Source: Cynocephalus volans
Taxonomy: Eukaryota; Chordata; Mammalia; Dermoptera; Cynocephalidae
Direction of reading: 5' to 3'
Length of the DNA: 64,000 nucleotides
Assembly: GCF_027409185.1 (NCBI RefSeq)
Contig: NC_084469.1
Location: 32,354,293-32,418,292 of the forward strand
Each line of letters opens with the position of its first letter. Position 1 is the first letter of the stretch. The position numbers and the translations under genes were made by a program. Positions 22,986 to 36,835 of the stretch are shown piece by piece. The notes under the pieces are model-generated. The model was not told where the DNA came from, ran no database searches, and worked only from the letters and a program-made list of their open reading frames with translations.

Positions 22986-24129
22986 CTGTGTTAGAAATTA
23001 CAGATAGCTTCTGAGCTTGTATTCAGAAGGTTTAATCTGTTCTAAGGAACTGGGAATGTTTCCCTGATGTTGTGAATTTTATATGAAACTTGGAAGAAAT
23101 AAAATTTCCTTGAGCTATCAAGAGATGGGGTTAGTAAGAAATTCATGTGAAAGGAAGTGGAAATAAAAAGTTCAGATAGCTAAGGGAATGTGACATATTT
23201 CAGAAATGAAAAGGAATCAAATGTGAACTAGGTCTGGAGAGTGGCAAGATATAGTATGGATACTCATACTTTTTATCTCAAAAGCAATGAAGAAAATCCT
23301 TTTTCCAGGGGTTCCTGAAATTGGATCATCACCTATTTTGTAACTGAGTGTATTAATGTTTAGGAATAAGTGCCTTATTCTATTTCTAAGAACTCAAATC
23401 ACTAGAATATTTTCCTTATATGTAGGAATAGATGTATCCTTAAGTATTCCCAACTCCATACAGAAAATAATTGTTTCTTCCCTTTGGATTCCCTTCAGAT
23501 ATATGATGGGCCCTGCCACTAAAAACACTTCTGATGTAATGCAAGTATAATACAGTGCTTTCTAACCTCATGACACAAACAGAAATGGTAAAATTTGCAT
23601 GGAAAAAGGCCTTAGCATTGTTATGGCCCATTCATGGCATTCCAGTTCTGTGCGACTCAAGCTGGGAAGCTATGTACAGCTCTTATGGGGGTTATTACCC
23701 ACCAGATTCTAGTCACTACATTTCTCTAATGCAATCTGGAGCAAATTAGTTTATTAACCAGCCATTTACTCTTGGGGCTTAATGAGTTAGAAAAGAACTG
23801 AGACCTTATTTGTTTCACATGGATTATACATATATATGCAGTGTACAAACAACTGTATTTTTTTTAAAAAGCTAAATTAAGAACTTAAATCTTTGCACTG
23901 CTAAATTTCAACTTATTTGTTTTAACTATTTTCAGGGTCCAGACCTATTTGCCCAGTTATTGTAGTCCCTTCAACCAGAGTTATAATAACATGTAGGATT
24001 TTTGTTGACTTCATACCATGGGGAGTGAGCAAAATCCAAGTTCAAGCTTAACTGAGAGAAGGAAAATTTTTTTGTGATAAAGGTAGTTACTCTTCACTAA
24101 CACTTAGTATTCTTAGTATTGCTGGAGTT

Positions 24130-24481
24130 GTTTTTTTTAAAAACCCATTTCAATATAGGTATGTAGATGGGTCTCCCTATGGTTTTAATTTTTATTTTCT
24201 TGATGACTAATGACATTGATTCGTATGCTCATTAAGTATTTACATATTTTTATAAGGTATACATTCAGATATTTTGCTTATTTTTTTAATTTGGTTGTCT
24301 TCAGATTATTAATTATAAATATTGATTACACATTTTGAATAAAGCCCTGTCTCATATATGTATTGCCTTGGGCTTGCCTTTTCATTTTCTTAATGGTGTC
24401 TTTTGAAAGACAGTTTTTAATTTTGATGGTGCACAAATTAATTATTTTTGTGGTTGGGTTTATTTTGTTTGTTTGCATTGA

Positions 24482-24516
<35 letters not shown>

Positions 24517-24795
24517 CATCCTTTCTAAGAAAACTTAAACTACTTCAAGATCTCAAATATTTTCTTCAGTTTGTTCTTCCAGATGTTTTATAGGTTAGCT
24601 TTGGTGTTTATGTCAATGATTTATCTCAGATTTATTGAGAAGTAGAAGATATATATTTTCAGATTTTCTATATTTTATATTTTTATTTATAATTCAATTG
24701 TAATCCATTTGGGAATTTAGTTTGGTGTATGCAGTGATTAAATTGTCTCTTCACAGTTTAAGATAATAGGGGACAACATTTATAATTCCATATTT
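24130..24795 (-). mobile_element. Decayed older L1 (L1M-like) fragment, inverted
   Basis: 'ccctatggttttaatttttattttcttgatgactaatgac' and 'ttgccttttcattttcttaatggtgtcttttgaaagacag' read as the reverse complement of L1 ORF2 3' sequence. A (TG)n microsatellite interrupts it. The frame is lost. Confidence 0.65.
24485..24513 (+). repeat. (TG)n microsatellite
   Basis: About 14 perfect TG units inside the decayed L1. Confidence 0.97.
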
Positions 24796-24899
24796 CTTAA
24801 ATGTATGCTTTTTCTTTGCATTCCCTCCTCATTCACAAATGATAAAGGAAAAGGCAAGAAGATTTAGAAATTAAGATATCTGCTTCTGTAATTTGAATG

Positions 24900-26090
24900 A
24901 GTAATTAAGACCTGAACCTATAAAACTACTAAGAGAAAATACACAGGAAACACTTAGGAAAATAGGACTGGGCAAAGACTTATGAATAAGAATCCAAAAG
25001 CACAAGCAACAAAAGAAAAAATAAATAAATGTAATTATATCAAACTAAAAAGCTTCTGCACAGCAAAGGAAACTATCAACAGAGTAAAACAATAACCTAC
25101 AGAATGGGAGAAAATATTTGCAAACCATACATCCAACAAGGGATTAATATCCAGAATATACAAGGAACTCAAGCAACTACACAGTAAAAAACCAAACAAT
25201 CCAATTTAAAAATGGGCAAAGGAGCTGAATAGACATTTTTCAAACGAAGACATACAAATGGCCAACAGGTACATGAAAAAATGCTCAACATCACTAGTCA
25301 TGAGGGAAATGCAAATTAAAACCACATGGAGATATCATCTCACCCCACTTAGACTGGCTATAATCAAAAAGACAGAGAATAACAAATGCAGGTGAGGAGG
25401 CAGACAGAGGGGAACACTCCTATACTGTTGGTGGGACTTCAAGTTAGTGTGACCATTCTGAAAACAGTATGGAGGTTTCTCAAACAGCTACAGATAGATC
25501 TACTATACGATCCAGCAGTCCCACTTCTGGGTATATACCCAAAGGAATGGAAATCATCATGTTGAAGGGATACCTGCACCCCCATTTTATTGTAGCTCTA
25601 TTTACAATAGCCAAGAGTTGGTACCAACCTTAATGTCCATCAACAGATAACTAGATAAGGAAACTGTGGTGTATATATACACAATGGAATATTACTTGGC
25701 CATAAAAAAGAATGAAATCCTGCCATTGGCAGCAACATAAGATGAGCTTGGAGAAAATTATTTTAAGTAAAACAAGCCAGGCACAGAGGGAAAAAATACC
25801 GCATGTGCTCACTCATAAGTGGGAGTTAAGAGAGAAAGAAGGAAGGAAAGAAAGACCACAGTGGCACGCTGGACTTGCACAGGGAGAGAGCACACCTAGG
25901 ACTGGGGGGTGTCGGGGATTAATTGGGTGGGGGACATGGGGAATAATCGCAATTTTTGGTAATGAGCATGCTGCTAGTATTGATCTGATCTTCACATCTT
26001 GGGCAAAGGTGGTGAAGGTCAGCTTTGTACCCCGTGAATATGCACAGTCAATAACATCAACCAAAAGAAGGAAAATATCAAAAAATGATC
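24900..26090 (+). mobile_element. 5'-truncated L1, ORF2 C-terminus and 3'UTR
   Basis: It begins in the ORF2 C-terminal third ('ctactaagagaaaatacacagg') and runs through 'ccatcaacagataactagataagg', 'gcatgtgctcactcataagtgggag' and a 3'UTR to about 26090. Many stops make it dead. It is more diverged than the 13.6-kb element. Confidence 0.85.
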
Positions 26091-26094
26091 AAGA

Positions 26095-26488
26095 GATTTA
26101 ACATAACCCAAATCATAATTCCAGAATATTTGTAGACATTCACAAACTGATTTCAAAATTCATATGGAAATGCAAAGAACCTAAAATAGCCACAAACAAA
26201 CTTACTTTTTGGAAAAGAAGAAAAATGCTGGAGGGCTAACATAATAGTGTTTTTTACTATATAGATAGAGATCTATACATTAATGGGCACATGTTTTTTG
26301 ATAAAGGTACAAAGGAATTCAGTGGAAAAAGGGAATCTTTTCAACAAATGGAGCTGGAATAATTGGATATCCAGATTCAAAACCAACAAACAAAAAGACA
26401 AAAAACTTAATTTAAAATAAATCATAAACTTAAGTAGAAGACCCAAAACATAAATTTCTGGATGAAAGCCTTTGTTACCTTCAGTTAG

Positions 26489-26522
<34 letters not shown>

Positions 26523-27605
26523 GTATACATGACTTTAAAAGCATGATTCATGAAAAAGCAAATTAATAATGTGCATTTCATCAAAATTAAAAATGTTTGT
26601 TCTTTAAAAAACATTGTTAAGAGAATTCAAAGACAAATCACAGAAAATAGTTCCAAGCCATGTATTCAATAAAAATCTTGTACAGAGAATATATAAAAAC
26701 CCTCAAGTTCAATAGTATTAAAACAAATAACCTATAAAATGGACAAAACACTTGAATTCATGACAGGCATTATATAGATGACAAATAAACACATGAAAAG
26801 ATATCACACCCAGTTAAAATGGCTAGTATTAAAAACTTGAATTAAGGATGTGGATTGACTGGAAATATCATAATGTGCTGGTGGGAATATAAAATGATAC
26901 AGCCACCAGAAAAACAATTTTCCAGTTCCTTAAAAAGTTAAACATATATCTGTTATATTATTCAGCTATTCCACACCTAGGTATTTATCCAAGGGAAATG
27001 AAGGCATATGTTTATAAGAGACTGTACATAAATAAGTAGATTTATTTATAATAGCCCAATACTGCAAATAACACAAATGTCCATCAATAGAAAACACTTC
27101 GTGGTTTATCCATTGGATGGAATGCTACTCAGTAATAAAAGCAATGAACAGTGAACACATGCACAGCAGCATGAATGAATCTCAAAATAATTGAAATAGG
27201 CAGAAGAAGCAAGACTCTCCTATCCCCCCAAAAAATACATCATATGATTCCATCTATATAAAATTCTAACTAAAACACAAATTAATATATATTGACATAA
27301 AGCAGATCACTGCTTGCCTGGGGAGAGGAGTACAGGATTACAAAGGGGCAGAAAAAAAGGTCGTGGATGATGAATATGTTTGTTAGTTTGATTGTAGTAA
27401 TGACTTTACATATGTAATATATGTATACATATATACACACATGTAAGTGAGACATGGCGGTACATATATACATACGTGTATTTACATATACAAATTTATA
27501 TATACATACAGATCGATAAATAGATAGACAACACTTACCAAGCTGTGTATTTTAAATATGGACAGGTAATTGCATGTCAACTATATCTCAATAAAACTCA
27601 TTAAA
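26095..27605 (+). mobile_element. Older L1 (L1M-like) 3' portion
   Basis: 'ttcatatggaaatgcaaagaacctaaaatagcc' opens an older ORF2 3' region that ends near 'catgtcaactatatctcaataaaactc'. A 29-A run (26491-26519) lies inside, perhaps the tail of a small insertion. No intact frame. Confidence 0.75.
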
Positions 27606-27979
27606 TCGCAAATAAAAATCTGATATACCTTTTAAAAAATAGATTGAAAGCTATTCATTAGCTACATTTTATCACAACATATGATCTATAATTCAATCAC
27701 TAATACAATTCACTCAAATCTTTGGGTTTTTTAAATGCACAGTTCTATGTTTTAAAAAAAAGCATAGAACTTGGATTACCAGATGTAGAAGACTTTCCAA
27801 TTATTAATTATTTCCAATTATTATTATTAAATAATTTCCAAATATTTCCAATTATTTATCTCCTAGTTTCTTCTAATATGCTCTCAATTCATGCTTTCAA
27901 TTAATATCTGATTATAATCTTTAAAATGTCAAGAAAGAAAAACTCCTTTATGTTTTTGTTGTTCTAGCTATTTCAAAAG
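27606..27979. other. AT-rich DNA, nothing recognised
   Basis: Repeated 'ccaattatt' words at 27798-27855 make a small imperfect tandem. No gene is seen. Confidence 0.5.
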
Positions 27980-29361
27980 AAACAAGCCCGGCTGTGCACA
28001 GGACCCCTGCCACACCTTCCTGCAGTGCAGCAGCCATCAGCAGGGGCCATGCATGCTACCTCATCAGCCAGACCAGCCTCACACAGGAACCCTGCCCAGG
28101 CTGCCTCACCAGCCGGCCCTGCTACATGCAGCCCCCACCATAGTTGCATGCAGTGTGGCTGCTGCTACCATAGCCATAATACCATCTGGATTGACTGGGC
28201 TCAGAACCCTCACCCATGCCACCACATCAGCCAGACTGGCATCAGGCATGACACCCTGCCAATGCCAGCCTAACTGGGTAGGAGCCAGCCTAACTGGGTA
28301 TGGGACCCAAGCTGCTATCACCTGCACCACTGTTTTCTGCCACTGCCACTGCTGTCAGCCACACACACACTATCACAGCTGCTGTACCAGTCAGACTGTC
28401 CAAGGACAGGACCCACCATTGCTACCATGCACTGACACAAGAAGGGTCACAAACAGAGACAACAGAAAGAGGTAAGCCAGTGCAGACCCACACCCCAGTG
28501 CCACAATTCACAAGAGGAATTTCACCCCGTGTGCAGTGAGCATGACTGCCTTCACCCAGGGAGAGTAATACATTAAGAACCTGGAGAATACAGAAACCCG
28601 GGATAGCCACATAGTGTTCAGAAGAAAATTCCCAGCCACCACCAACCCAGCCAACAACCAAGGGAAGCAAAAACCCAGGAGAAGCCTTGGCCTATAGGAG
28701 CAAGGAAAGAGAAACCTTGCCCAGGGTCATTCACTCAAGCTGAGGAAAGCCAGTATACCCCATTGCACCCATCAGGGTCACAGGATGCTAGCTGGGGAGT
28801 CCACCTAGAGTCACTTACCCCAGCCAAAGAGGGACAAGGAACCCAGACACTTCACCCAAGATCTCAAGAGCTAACCCACATCCTCAATGTCCCAATTAAC
28901 CTCAGAAAGAAATCACTAAGCACCTCAGTGACTACACACAGCAGCATTCACACACAACTCTGACACTGAATACGGCAGAAATACCCACACAGAGACTACA
29001 TTACTGAGTCTACCCAGAACCAATACTAATACACTCTACTCAGCAATCAATATAAAACACATCTACAGGAGGAAATCTCTCTCCTCAAAGCCCACTTTAG
29101 AGTAATAGAAAAAGCAACTACTGAACTGGATGATTAGAAATCAACATAGACTAGAAATGTGAAAAAACAAAGAAACATGACACCACCAAAGGAACACAGT
29201 AATTCTCATGTATCAGACCACATAGAGCAGGAAACCCTTGAAATGTCTGAAAAGAAATTTTGAGTAGCAATCTTAAACAAACTCAGTGAGATACAGAAAG
29301 ACTCAGAGGACACAATGAAACAAGAAAAACTATCCAGGATTTCAAGGATGAAATTGATGGG
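27980..29361 (+). mobile_element. L1 'A': 5'UTR and start of ORF1
   Basis: A C-rich 5'UTR (27980 to about 29150) precedes an ORF1 start region ('gaaacatgacaccaccaaagg', 'gaaacccttgaaatgtctga'). A 20-bp tandem duplication based on 'ccagcctaactgggta' lies near 28266-28300. ORF1 is cut by a younger L1 at about 29361, and the rest of the same ORF1 resumes at about 33805 ('gaaatgtataaagagataaattcc'). Confidence 0.8.
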
Positions 29362-32300
29362 TTCCAGTCAAGATGGTGGAGTAGTCAGTTCCTGGTGTTG
29401 CTCTCTCCCACAGAACGACCAACTTGCAGCTTTTGAGGAGCAGCAACAGAGGACCCGAAATCTGTGCTGGAGCGGACAGGAGCTGCCCGCTGTGGGACCC
29501 CAGTTCAGGTTGCTCCCCATTCCATAGAGAGACTTTAGAGTTTCTGGGGCCACATGCCCCAAGCCTGCCAGCCAGAGAAAATAAACAGGGCAGGGGCGGG
29601 ACCTCTGGCCCAGGCCATCCCATCTCCATGAGTGACTTGAGAGGCTCCAGGCTCCCATGCCCCAAGCCAGATGTGCCGGTGAAGGCAGGCTGGGCAGGAC
29701 TTCTGGTCCAGGCTAGTTTCTGCTGTCCAGAAGCAGCAGTCCCTTCAGGATCCAAGCCAGACATCAGGGTGAAATGAGTGGACTGTGATACCCCTGGCCA
29801 CAATGACAAAACACCAAAGGAAACAAACCAGAAATGTGAAAAATCAAGAAAGTACATTGTCACCAAAGGAAATTAACAACTTTCAAGTGCTAGGTCCTAT
29901 AGAACAGGAAGTCTTTGAAATGACAGACAAGGAATTTAGAGTAACTATTCTAAGGAAACTAAATGAGATATGAGAAAACTCAGTGAAACAACACAATGAA
30001 ATGAGAAAAACTATACAGGATCTGAAAGAAGAAATGTACAGAGAAATCATTGCCTTGAAAAAGAATGCAGCTGAGCTTGTGGAACTGAAAGATTAATTCA
30101 ATGAAATAAAAAACACAACAGAGAGTTTAACCAGCAGACTTGAAGAAGCAGAAGAGAGAATTTCTGACCCTGAAGACAAACTGTTTGAATTAACACAGGC
30201 AGACCAGAAAAAAGAAAAAAGAATCAAAAAAATTGAAGAAAATCTAAGAGCGACAACTGACAACCTTAAGCATTCAAATATCTGAATCATGGGTACTCCA
30301 GAAGGGGAGGAAAAAGGAAATGGCATTGAAAACATATTCAATGAGATAGTAGCAGAAAACTTCCCAGGTATAGGGAAAGTCACAGATCCCCAGATTCAAG
30401 AAGCCCAAAGATCACTAAACATATTCAACCCAAAAAGGTCCTCTCCAAGACATGTGATAATCAAACTGACGAAATTTAAAGACAAAGAGAGAATCTTAAA
30501 AGCTTCAAGAGAGAAGCAGCAAGTCACCTGTAAGGGAGCCCCAATCAGAATAACATCAGATTTTTCATCAGAAACTCTAAAAGCCAGAAAAGAATGAGAT
30601 GATATATTCAAAACACTAAGGGACAAAAATTGCCAGCAAAGAATACTTTACCCAGCAACGCTATCCTTTTGAAATGAAGGACAAATAGTATATTTCTCAG
30701 ACAAACAAAAACTGTGGGAGTTCACTACCACATGACCAGTCCTACAAGAAATTCTCAAGGAAGTACTGGGTTCGATACAACAAAAACAACCATCAGTGCC
30801 ATGAATACACAAGAAAGAACGATACCTACCATCAAAACAAAAATTCTAACAAAAAAGAAAAAAAATAGTTTATCTATCACCCCAAGAAACCAACAAATAC
30901 ATAAGACAAACAGAAAATTTGAAAGAAAGAAACAAAAGATACTTAAGACATCTAAACAAAAATCAGTATAAAGCTAGGAGTAAATCAACACCTTTCAATA
31001 ATAACTCTGAATGTAAAGGGACTAAATTCCCCATTCAAAAGACACAGACTGACTGACTGGATTAAAAAGATGGACCCAACAATATGCTGTCTCCAAGACA
31101 CTCACTTGACCTCTAAATACAAACATAGACTGAGAGTGAAAGGATGGTAAAGGTATATCATGCAAGTAGAAATGAAAAACGAGCTGGAGTAGCTATTCTT
31201 ATATCAGAAAAAAATAGACTTTAAAGCAAAAACTATTAAAAGAGACAAAGATGGCCAGTATATAATGATAAAAGGATCTATCCATCAAGAAGACATAACA
31301 ATCATAAACATATCTGCACCTACTGTTGGAGCAGCCAGATTTACAAAGCAAACACTATTAGATCTAAAGAAGGAAATAGACACTAACACCGTTATAGCAG
31401 GGGACCTGAACACCCCACTCTCATCATTGAACAGATCATCTAGGCAAAAAATCAACAGAGAAACACAAGACCTAAACAATTTTTTAGACCAATTGGATTT
31501 GGCAGATATCTATAGAACATTCCATCCAACAACCTCAGAATATTCATTCTTCTTATCAGCACATGGAACATTCTCCAGGATACACCACATGTTAGGTCAC
31601 AAAACAAGTCTTGAAAAATTCAAAAAAATTGGAATTATTCCATGTATTTTTTCTGATCACAATGGATTAAAATTAGAAATCAGTAATAAGTGAAACTCTG
31701 AAAACTATACAAACTCTTGGAAATTAAACAGTGGGTCCTAGAAGAAATTAAACAGGAAATCAAAAAATTTCTTGAAACTAATGAAAATAACGACACATCA
31801 TACCAAAACCTGTGGGATACTGCAAAAGCAGTATTAAGGGGGAAATTTATTGCATTAAATGCTTACTTCAGAAAAATGGAAAGATGGCAAATAAATAACC
31901 TAACACTTCACCTTAAAGATCTAGAAAAATAAGAACAATCCAAACCTAAAGTTGGTAGAAAGAAATAATTAAGATCAGAGCATGAAATAGAAACACAAAA
32001 AACAATACAAAAAATCAATGAAACAAAAAGTTGGTTTTTTGAAAAGGTTAATAAAGTTGACAAACCTTTAGCAAGACTAAGAAAAGAAGAGAGAAGACCC
32101 AAATTACAAAAATTAGAAATGAAAAAGGTGATATTACAACTGATACCTCTGAAATACAGGAATCATTAGAGACTACTATAAACATCTATATGCCAACAAA
32201 TTTGAAACTCTGTAGGAAATGGATAAATTTCTGGACACACACAAGCTACCAAAACTGAGCCAAGAAGATGTAGAAAATCTGAACAGACCAATAACAATAA

Positions 32301-33800
32301 AAGAGATTGAAGCTGTTATCAGAAAGTTCCCAACAAAGAAAAGTCCAGGACCAGATGGGTTCACAGCAGAGTTCTACCAAATCTACAAAGAGGAATTCAT
32401 ACCAATTCTCTCCAAACTGTTCCAAAAGATTGAAACGGAGGCCATTCACCCAAAATACACACACACCAATGGAATAGAATAGAAGAACTCAGAAATCAAC
32501 CCATGCACCTATAGCCATGTGATCTTTGACAAAGAGAGCAAAGCTACATACTGAGGAAGAGACTGCCTTTCAACAAGTGGTGCTGGGAAAACTGGATACT
32601 CATATGTAGGAGAATGAAACTAGACCCACATCTTTCACCATATACCAAAATCAACTCAAAATGGATTAAAGAATTAAATATGCATCCTGAAACAATAAAA
32701 CTCCTTAAAGAAAACATAGGAGAAACACTCCAGGAAGAAGGAATGGGTACAGAATTCATGAATAGGACCCAAAAAGCACAGACAACTAAAGGTAAAATAA
32801 ACAAATGGGATTATATCAAACTAAAAAGCTTCTGCACAGCAAAAGAAACAATTGACAGAGTAAAAAACAACAAACAGAGTGGGAGAAAATATTTGCAAAA
32901 TATACATCTGACAAAGGATTAATATCCAGAATATACAAGGAACTCAAACAACTTCACAACAACAAAAAATAACCCAATTTAAAAATGGACAAAGGAGCTG
33001 AACAGGCATTTCTCAAAAGAAGATATACGAATGGCCAACAGACACATGTAAAAGTGCTCAATATCACTCAACACCCAGGAGATGCAAACCAAAACCACAC
33101 TAAGATACCATCTCACTCCAGTTAGGATGGCTAAAATACAAAAGACTGTGAATGATAAGTGCTGGAGAGGTTTGTGGAGAAAAAGGAACTCTCATCCACT
33201 GTTGGTGGGGCTGCAAAATGGTGTAGCCTTTATGGGAAATGATATGAAGTTTCCTCAATTACAGATAGATCTACCATATGACCCAGTGACTCCACTACTG
33301 GGAATATACCCAGAGGAATGGAAATCATCATGCTGAAGGGATACCTGTACTCCAGTGTTTATTGCAGCTCTATATACAATAGCCAAGAGCTGGAACCAGC
33401 CCAACTGTCCATCATCAGATGATTGGATAAGGAAACTGTGGTACATCTACACAATGGAATACTACTCAGCTATAAAAACAAATGAAATACTACCATTCGC
33501 AACAACATGGATGGACTTAGAGAAAATTATATTAAGTGAAACGAGTCAGGCACAGAAAGAGAAATACCACGTGTTCTCATTTATTTGTGGGAGCTAAAAA
33601 TTAATAAATAAATAAAAACACAAACAAATAAAGAGTGGGGGAAGAAGACAGAATAACCACAAAAAATTCCTTGAACTATTTAAGTCAAGTGCACAGATAC
33701 AACGTGGCAGGGGATGAGAGGGGGTGGAGAGTAACAGGTAAAGGGGCATGAAAATCAAATACAATATATTTTGAGAAGTAAAATTAAATTAAATTAAATT
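29362..33800 (+). mobile_element. L1 'B' nested inside L1 'A', RT region deleted
   Basis: It starts 'tccagtcaagatggtggag' with a YY1-like site and a 5'UTR of about 430 bp, followed by ORF1 (about 29800-30780) broken by stops and ORF2 from about 30980. The endonuclease part is still readable at 31265-31693. At about 32445 the sequence jumps from ORF2 codon region ~500 ('ccaaaagattgaaacgg') to region ~895 ('ccaatggaatagaatag'), removing most of the reverse transcriptase. It ends with an A-rich tail (AAATT repeats) before 33800. Confidence 0.85.
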
Positions 33801-34872
33801 TTAAAAAAAGAAATGTATAAAGAGATAAATTCCATAAAAAAGAACATAGCAGAACTCCTGGAACTGAAAGACTCATTCAGTGAAATAAAAACTACAATTG
33901 AGAGTGTAAGCAGCAGGCTAGAGCAAGCAGAAGAAAGAATTTCTGATCTCAAAAACAGTCTTTTTGAAATAACCCAAGCAGACAAAAAAAAAAAAAGAAA
34001 AAAACCTTTTAAATAAAGAGAATATAAGAGCTGGCAGATCATCTTGAGCACATAAGCACACAAACATTTGAATCATGGGTGTTCCAGAGGGAAAAGAGAA
34101 AGAAAAAGGTATTGAAAACATCTTCAATGAAATAATAGCACAAAATTTTCCAGGTATTGGTAGAGATATGGACTTCCAAATCCAAGAGGCTCAAAGTTCC
34201 CCAAACAGATTCAACCCAAAAAGGTCTTCTCCAAGACACATCGTAGTCAAACTGTCAAAAGTCAAAGACAAAGAGAGAATCCTAAAAATAGCTAAAGAAA
34301 AGCATCATCTCACCTACAAGGGAATCCCCATTAGACTAACAGCAGACTTCTCAACAGAAATTCCACAGGCAGGAAGAGATCAGGATGATATATTCAAAGT
34401 ACTAAAAGAAAAAAACTACCAACCAAGAATACTTTACCCAGCAAGGCTATACCTCAGAAATGAGGGGGAAATAGTGCATTTCCCAGAACAAAAGCTGCAT
34501 GAGTTCACCATCACATGATGAAGTCTACAAGAAATCCTTAAGGGAGTCCTGCACCTGGAACCCAAGAAATGATAATCACCACCATGAATACACTAGAAAG
34601 AAGAAATACCTCTGGTAGAACAGATATGCAAATGAGAAAGGGAGAGAAACTATACCATACCACCTCAGAAACCAATGAAAACTGAAGACAAATAATGAAA
34701 GGGAAAGAAAGGAACAAAAGATATTTAAATCAACTGTACAAAAAGCAATTAAATGACAGAAATAAGACAGTACCTCTCAATAAAAACCAAAATGTAAATG
34801 GATCACATTCCCCACTCAAAAGACACACACTGACCAATTAGATTAAAAAGCTAGACCCAACTATATGCTGTC
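33801..34872 (+). mobile_element. L1 'A' continued: ORF1 remainder and ORF2 start
   Basis: ORF1 resumes with the coiled-coil (33813-34016) and RRM/C-terminal part (34075-34518), disrupted by a frame change. The first 80 nt of ORF2 follow ('aaatgtaaatggatcac...ctatatgctgtct'), then the sequence breaks at 34872. Confidence 0.8.
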
Positions 34873-36446
34873 TTTCCACGTATAGGGAAGGATGCAGACC
34901 TTCAGATCCAGAAGCCCAAAGATCCCCAAACAGATTCAATCCAAAAAGATCCTCTCTAAGACATGTGATATTAAACTGGCAAAACTCAAAGACAGAGAAT
35001 TCTAAAAGCAGCAAGAGAAAAGTATCAAGTCAAGTAGAAGGGAGCCCCCATCAACTAACAGCAGACTTCTCAACTGAAACCTTACAGGCCAGAAGAAAAT
35101 GGGATGATATATTCAAAAGACTAAAAGAAAAAAATTGCCAGCTAAGAGTCCTATGCCCAGCATGGTTATCCTTCAGAAATGAGGGAGAAACAGTGTACTT
35201 CCCTGACAAATGGGAGTTCACTACCACACAACCTGCCCTGCAAGAAATACTCTAAAGAGTCCTGCATCTGGAATCTGAAAAATGATAATCAATATCATGG
35301 ATTCAAAAGAAAGAGCAAAACCTGCCATTAAAACCAAAATGCAAATGTGAAAGAGAAAGAAGCTAAATCATGTTACCTCAAAAATACAACACTGAATATG
35401 AAAAATAAAAGGAGAAGAAAGGGACAAATTATGCTTAAAACATCTACACAAAAACCAATATAAAGACAGGAATGAAGCAATACTTATTAATAACAACCCT
35501 AAATGTAAATGGATTAAACCCCCCATTCAAAAGACACAGATTGACTTATTGGATTAAAAAGCTAGACCTAACTATATGCTGTCTTCAAGAGACCCACCTC
35601 ACCTATAAAGATAAACACAGACTAAAAGTGAAGGTATGGCAAAAGATATACCATGAGAACAGAAACCAAAAATGAGCAGTGGTAGCTATTCTTATATCAG
35701 ATAAATTAGACTTCAAACCAAAAACCATAAAAAGAAACAAAGGCCATTATATAATAATAAAGGGATCTATCCAATTAGAGGACATAACAATCATAAATAT
35801 GTATGCACCCAACAGTGGAGCACCTAGATATGTAAAGTAAACACTCTTAAAACTAAAAAAAGATAGACCCAAATACTATAATAGTTGGTGGCCTGAACAC
35901 CCCTCTCTAGCATTAGACAGATCTTTCAGGCAACAAATCAACAAAGAAACACAGGATATAAACACCTTAGACCAATTGGACCTGGCAGACATCTACCGAA
36001 CATTTCATCCAACAACTAGAGAATACACATTATTCTCATCAGCACATGGAACATTCTCCAGGATAGACCACATACCAGGTCACAAATCAAGTCTTAGAAA
36101 ATTTTAAAAAATTGAAATCACCCTATGTATCTTTTCAAACCACAGTGGATTAAAACTGGAAGTCAATAACAAACAAAATTCTGGAACCTACTCAAGTGAA
36201 TGGAAACTGAACAACAAATTTTTCAATGGCCTATGGGTCCAAGAAGAAATTAAAAGGAAATCAAAAACATTCTTGAAACTAATGAAGGTAAAGATACATC
36301 ATACCAAAACCTATAGGATACTGCAAAAGCAGTACTAAGAGGGAAATTTATTGCAATAAATGCTTGCATCCAAAGAATGGAAATATTTCAAATAAATGAC
36401 CTAACACTATGCATCAAAGAACCAGAAAAACAAAAAATTCATTCAA
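34873..36446 (+). mobile_element. L1 'C': second ORF1 3' half and ORF2 5' half
   Basis: After the break the sequence returns to the ORF1 RRM region ('ggaaggatgcagaccttcag'), passes the ORF1 end at about 35255 and re-enters ORF2 at 35472. It runs to about codon 330. The copy is clearly diverged from the preceding one, so it is more likely a separate truncated element or an old duplication than a fresh tandem copy. It ends abruptly at 36446. Confidence 0.75.
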
Positions 36447-36662
36447 AATGTAATAGTGCCAAGATTGAGAAACTCCTATTTATACGAATATGGATGAGGA
36501 CCAGAGGAAGGAGAACTAATACCTATCAGACTGTTTTTTAAGTGGCAGGCACATTTCTAATACTTTATGTGAATTAACTCATTTAATCTCACAACAACCC
36601 TATGAAAGAGCTCTTTTATTAGCCTTATTTTATAGGTATGCATAGGTATACATAGATCCAAG

Positions 36663-36723
<61 letters not shown>

Positions 36724-36835
36724 ACAAGGGTCAGAGAAGATAATGTTCCTCTCTGAAATAAAGGTCATCAGCATTTGGGGGGTAAAGACAAAAACAATCC
36801 AAATGCAAATCCAGTCAAGGACAAAACCCATATGA
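36447..36835. repeat. MER20 fragment, MIR-like relic and (TG)n
   Basis: 36447-36475 'gtaatagtgccaagattgagaaactcc' matches the end of MER20. 36530-36640 ('gtgaattaactcatttaatctcacaacaaccctatgaaagagc') resembles an inverted MIR. 36663-36722 is a (TG)n microsatellite. These old repeats sit between two L1 pieces of the same orientation. Confidence 0.65.

Larger units (their letters stand above)
20412..24129. other. Intergenic DNA with DNA-transposon relics
   Basis: No gene is supported. The segment holds two MER5-like fragments and one ancient repeat fragment, listed separately. The rest is AT-rich unique sequence. Confidence 0.55.

Noticed and set aside
28025-28475. His/Ala-rich open frames near 28 kb as a gene
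   Set aside because: They lie in the 5'UTR of an older L1 and share no domain with a known protein.
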